Positions 4,519-5,069 of a stretch of 5,069 nt of DNA are shown here, piece after piece. Within the stretch, counting starts at the first letter, position 1. Each line of letters begins with the position of its first letter. Location: contig JAUVPY010000250.1 in assembly GCA_030598425.1 (NCBI GenBank), positions 1 through 5,069 on the forward strand, read 5' to 3'. The notes beneath the pieces were generated by a model. It made no database searches and was not told the DNA's origin. It saw nothing but the letters and a program-made list of their open reading frames with translations. Made by a program: the position numbers and the translations under genes. The DNA is from Anaerolineae bacterium (lineage in GTDB: Bacteria > Chloroflexota > Anaerolineae > 4572-78 > NAK82).

Positions 4519-5069
4519 ATGGCTGAGATGACCCCACGAGAACGAGTGTGGGCTGCGCTGAACCACCAAGAGCCAGATCGAGTCCCGTTGGACATTGGAG
4601 GCGGTTCCAGCACAAGCATCTTAGTGGAAGGGTACGATAAACTTAAGGAGCGTATGGGGGTCTCGGGGGAGACCAAGATACTGAACAAGGCTTTTCGGAT
4701 TGCCCGCCTGGACGAGAGCACAATGCAAAACCTCGGTAGCGATTGTCGCCCGCTGGGGATCAAGCCTCCGGTGAACTGGGCACCGCCTCCCTCGGAACCT
4801 GGGACCTTCAAAGACATATGGGGCATCACCTGGAAGCAAGTACCCTATGGGGATGGCTGGTATTACTGGGAGCAGGTTGGAAGTCCGCTGGCGGAGGCCA
4901 GCCTTGAAGATCTGGAAAGCTATCCCTGGCCTGATACCTCGGACCCGGGTTATACCGCTGGCCTGGCTGAGGAGGCCAAAGAGCTCTACGAGGAGACCGG
5001 TTACGCCATTATGGCCGATGGCGGATTTAAGAGCTTCTGGGAATTGGGATATCTAATGCGGGGCCACGC
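4519..5069 (+). CDS. URO-D superfamily protein (uroporphyrinogen decarboxylase/methyltransferase-like), 3'-partial
   Basis: The frame from ATG 4519 stays open to the window edge, giving 183 complete codons of a family that usually has about 340-390 residues. It starts with TPRERVWAALNHQEPDRVPLDIGGG (residues 5-29), the standard opening of URO-D-superfamily proteins outside true HemE. Other family-like segments are IWGITWKQV, LEDLESYPWPD and the end segment GGFKSFWELGYLMRG. The HemE-specific PVWxMRQAGR motif is absent, so this is very unlikely to act in haem synthesis. Relatives are corrinoid-linked methyltransferases (MtaA/CmuA-like) or uncharacterised proteins found beside sugar and one-carbon catabolic genes; the C-terminal zinc-ligand region needed to tell is outside the window. 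The start is secure: GGGAGGA at 4507-4513 lies 6 bases before the ATG. The upstream promoter at 3961 and a long structured leader suggest separate regulation from the genes to its left. Confidence 0.9.
   Translation, partial: MAEMTPRERVWAALNHQEPDRVPLDIGGGSSTSILVEGYDKLKERMGVSGETKILNKAFRIARLDESTMQNLGSDCRPLGIKPPVNWAPPPSEPGTFKDIWGITWKQVPYGDGWYYWEQVGSPLAEASLEDLESYPWPDTSDPGYTAGLAEEAKELYEETGYAIMADGGFKSFWELGYLMRGH

Noticed and set aside
4434..4829. Minus-strand ORF of 131 codons.
   Set aside because: It is antisense to the well-supported URO-D-like gene and has no ribosome-binding site or family signature.
4519..5069. Annotation as HemE, the haem-pathway uroporphyrinogen decarboxylase.
   Set aside because: The HemE motif PVWxMRQAGR is absent and the N-terminus matches the non-HemE branch of the superfamily.

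Overview
The window reads as a moderately GC-rich bacterial chromosome segment with every recognisable gene on the + strand. The mix of genes (a TPP-dependent E1 alpha/beta pair, an FCD-type GntR regulator, a Gfo/Idh/MocA oxidoreductase and a URO-D-superfamily protein) is typical of heterotrophic or anaerobic lineages such as Chloroflexota (Anaerolineae-like) and related uncultured phyla. That taxonomic suggestion is inference from gene content and Shine-Dalgarno use only; there is no rRNA or other phylogenetic marker here.

Layout. 1-945: the E1 alpha subunit of a 2-oxo acid or acetoin dehydrogenase, probably cut at its 5' end by the window edge. 966-2042: the matching E1 beta subunit, with an unusual ~35-residue N-terminal extension. 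2083-2130: a 15-codon ORF in frame with, but separated by a TAG from, the next gene. 2149-2784: a GntR/FCD regulator. 2786-2880: a TA-flanked imperfect inverted repeat with a nested hairpin, resembling a tiny non-autonomous transposable element. 2915-3955: a Gfo/Idh/MocA NAD(P)-dependent oxidoreductase. 3956-4518: a 563-base intergenic region with no convincing gene. It holds a near-consensus sigma70 promoter, an inverted repeat over the predicted transcription start, four tandem 17-bp repeats and two further hairpins. 4519-5069: the 5' part of a URO-D-superfamily (methyltransferase-like) gene that runs off the window.

How the genes may work together. E1 alpha and E1 beta form the thiamine-dependent decarboxylating heterotetramer of a dehydrogenase complex, but no E2 or E3 gene follows, so these must lie upstream, lie elsewhere, or be absent. 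The GntR/FCD protein carries the Asp/His/His/His set expected for a metal- and carboxylate-sensing effector domain and is a plausible local regulator. The oxidoreductase has its own strong ribosome-binding site, and the URO-D-like gene appears to have its own promoter and a long, repeat-rich leader. The window therefore looks like two or three separate transcription units of carbon metabolism rather than one operon.

No defence system, CRISPR array or complete mobile element was found. The parts not explained by known families are all non-coding: the 2786-2880 element and the 3961-4463 leader region.
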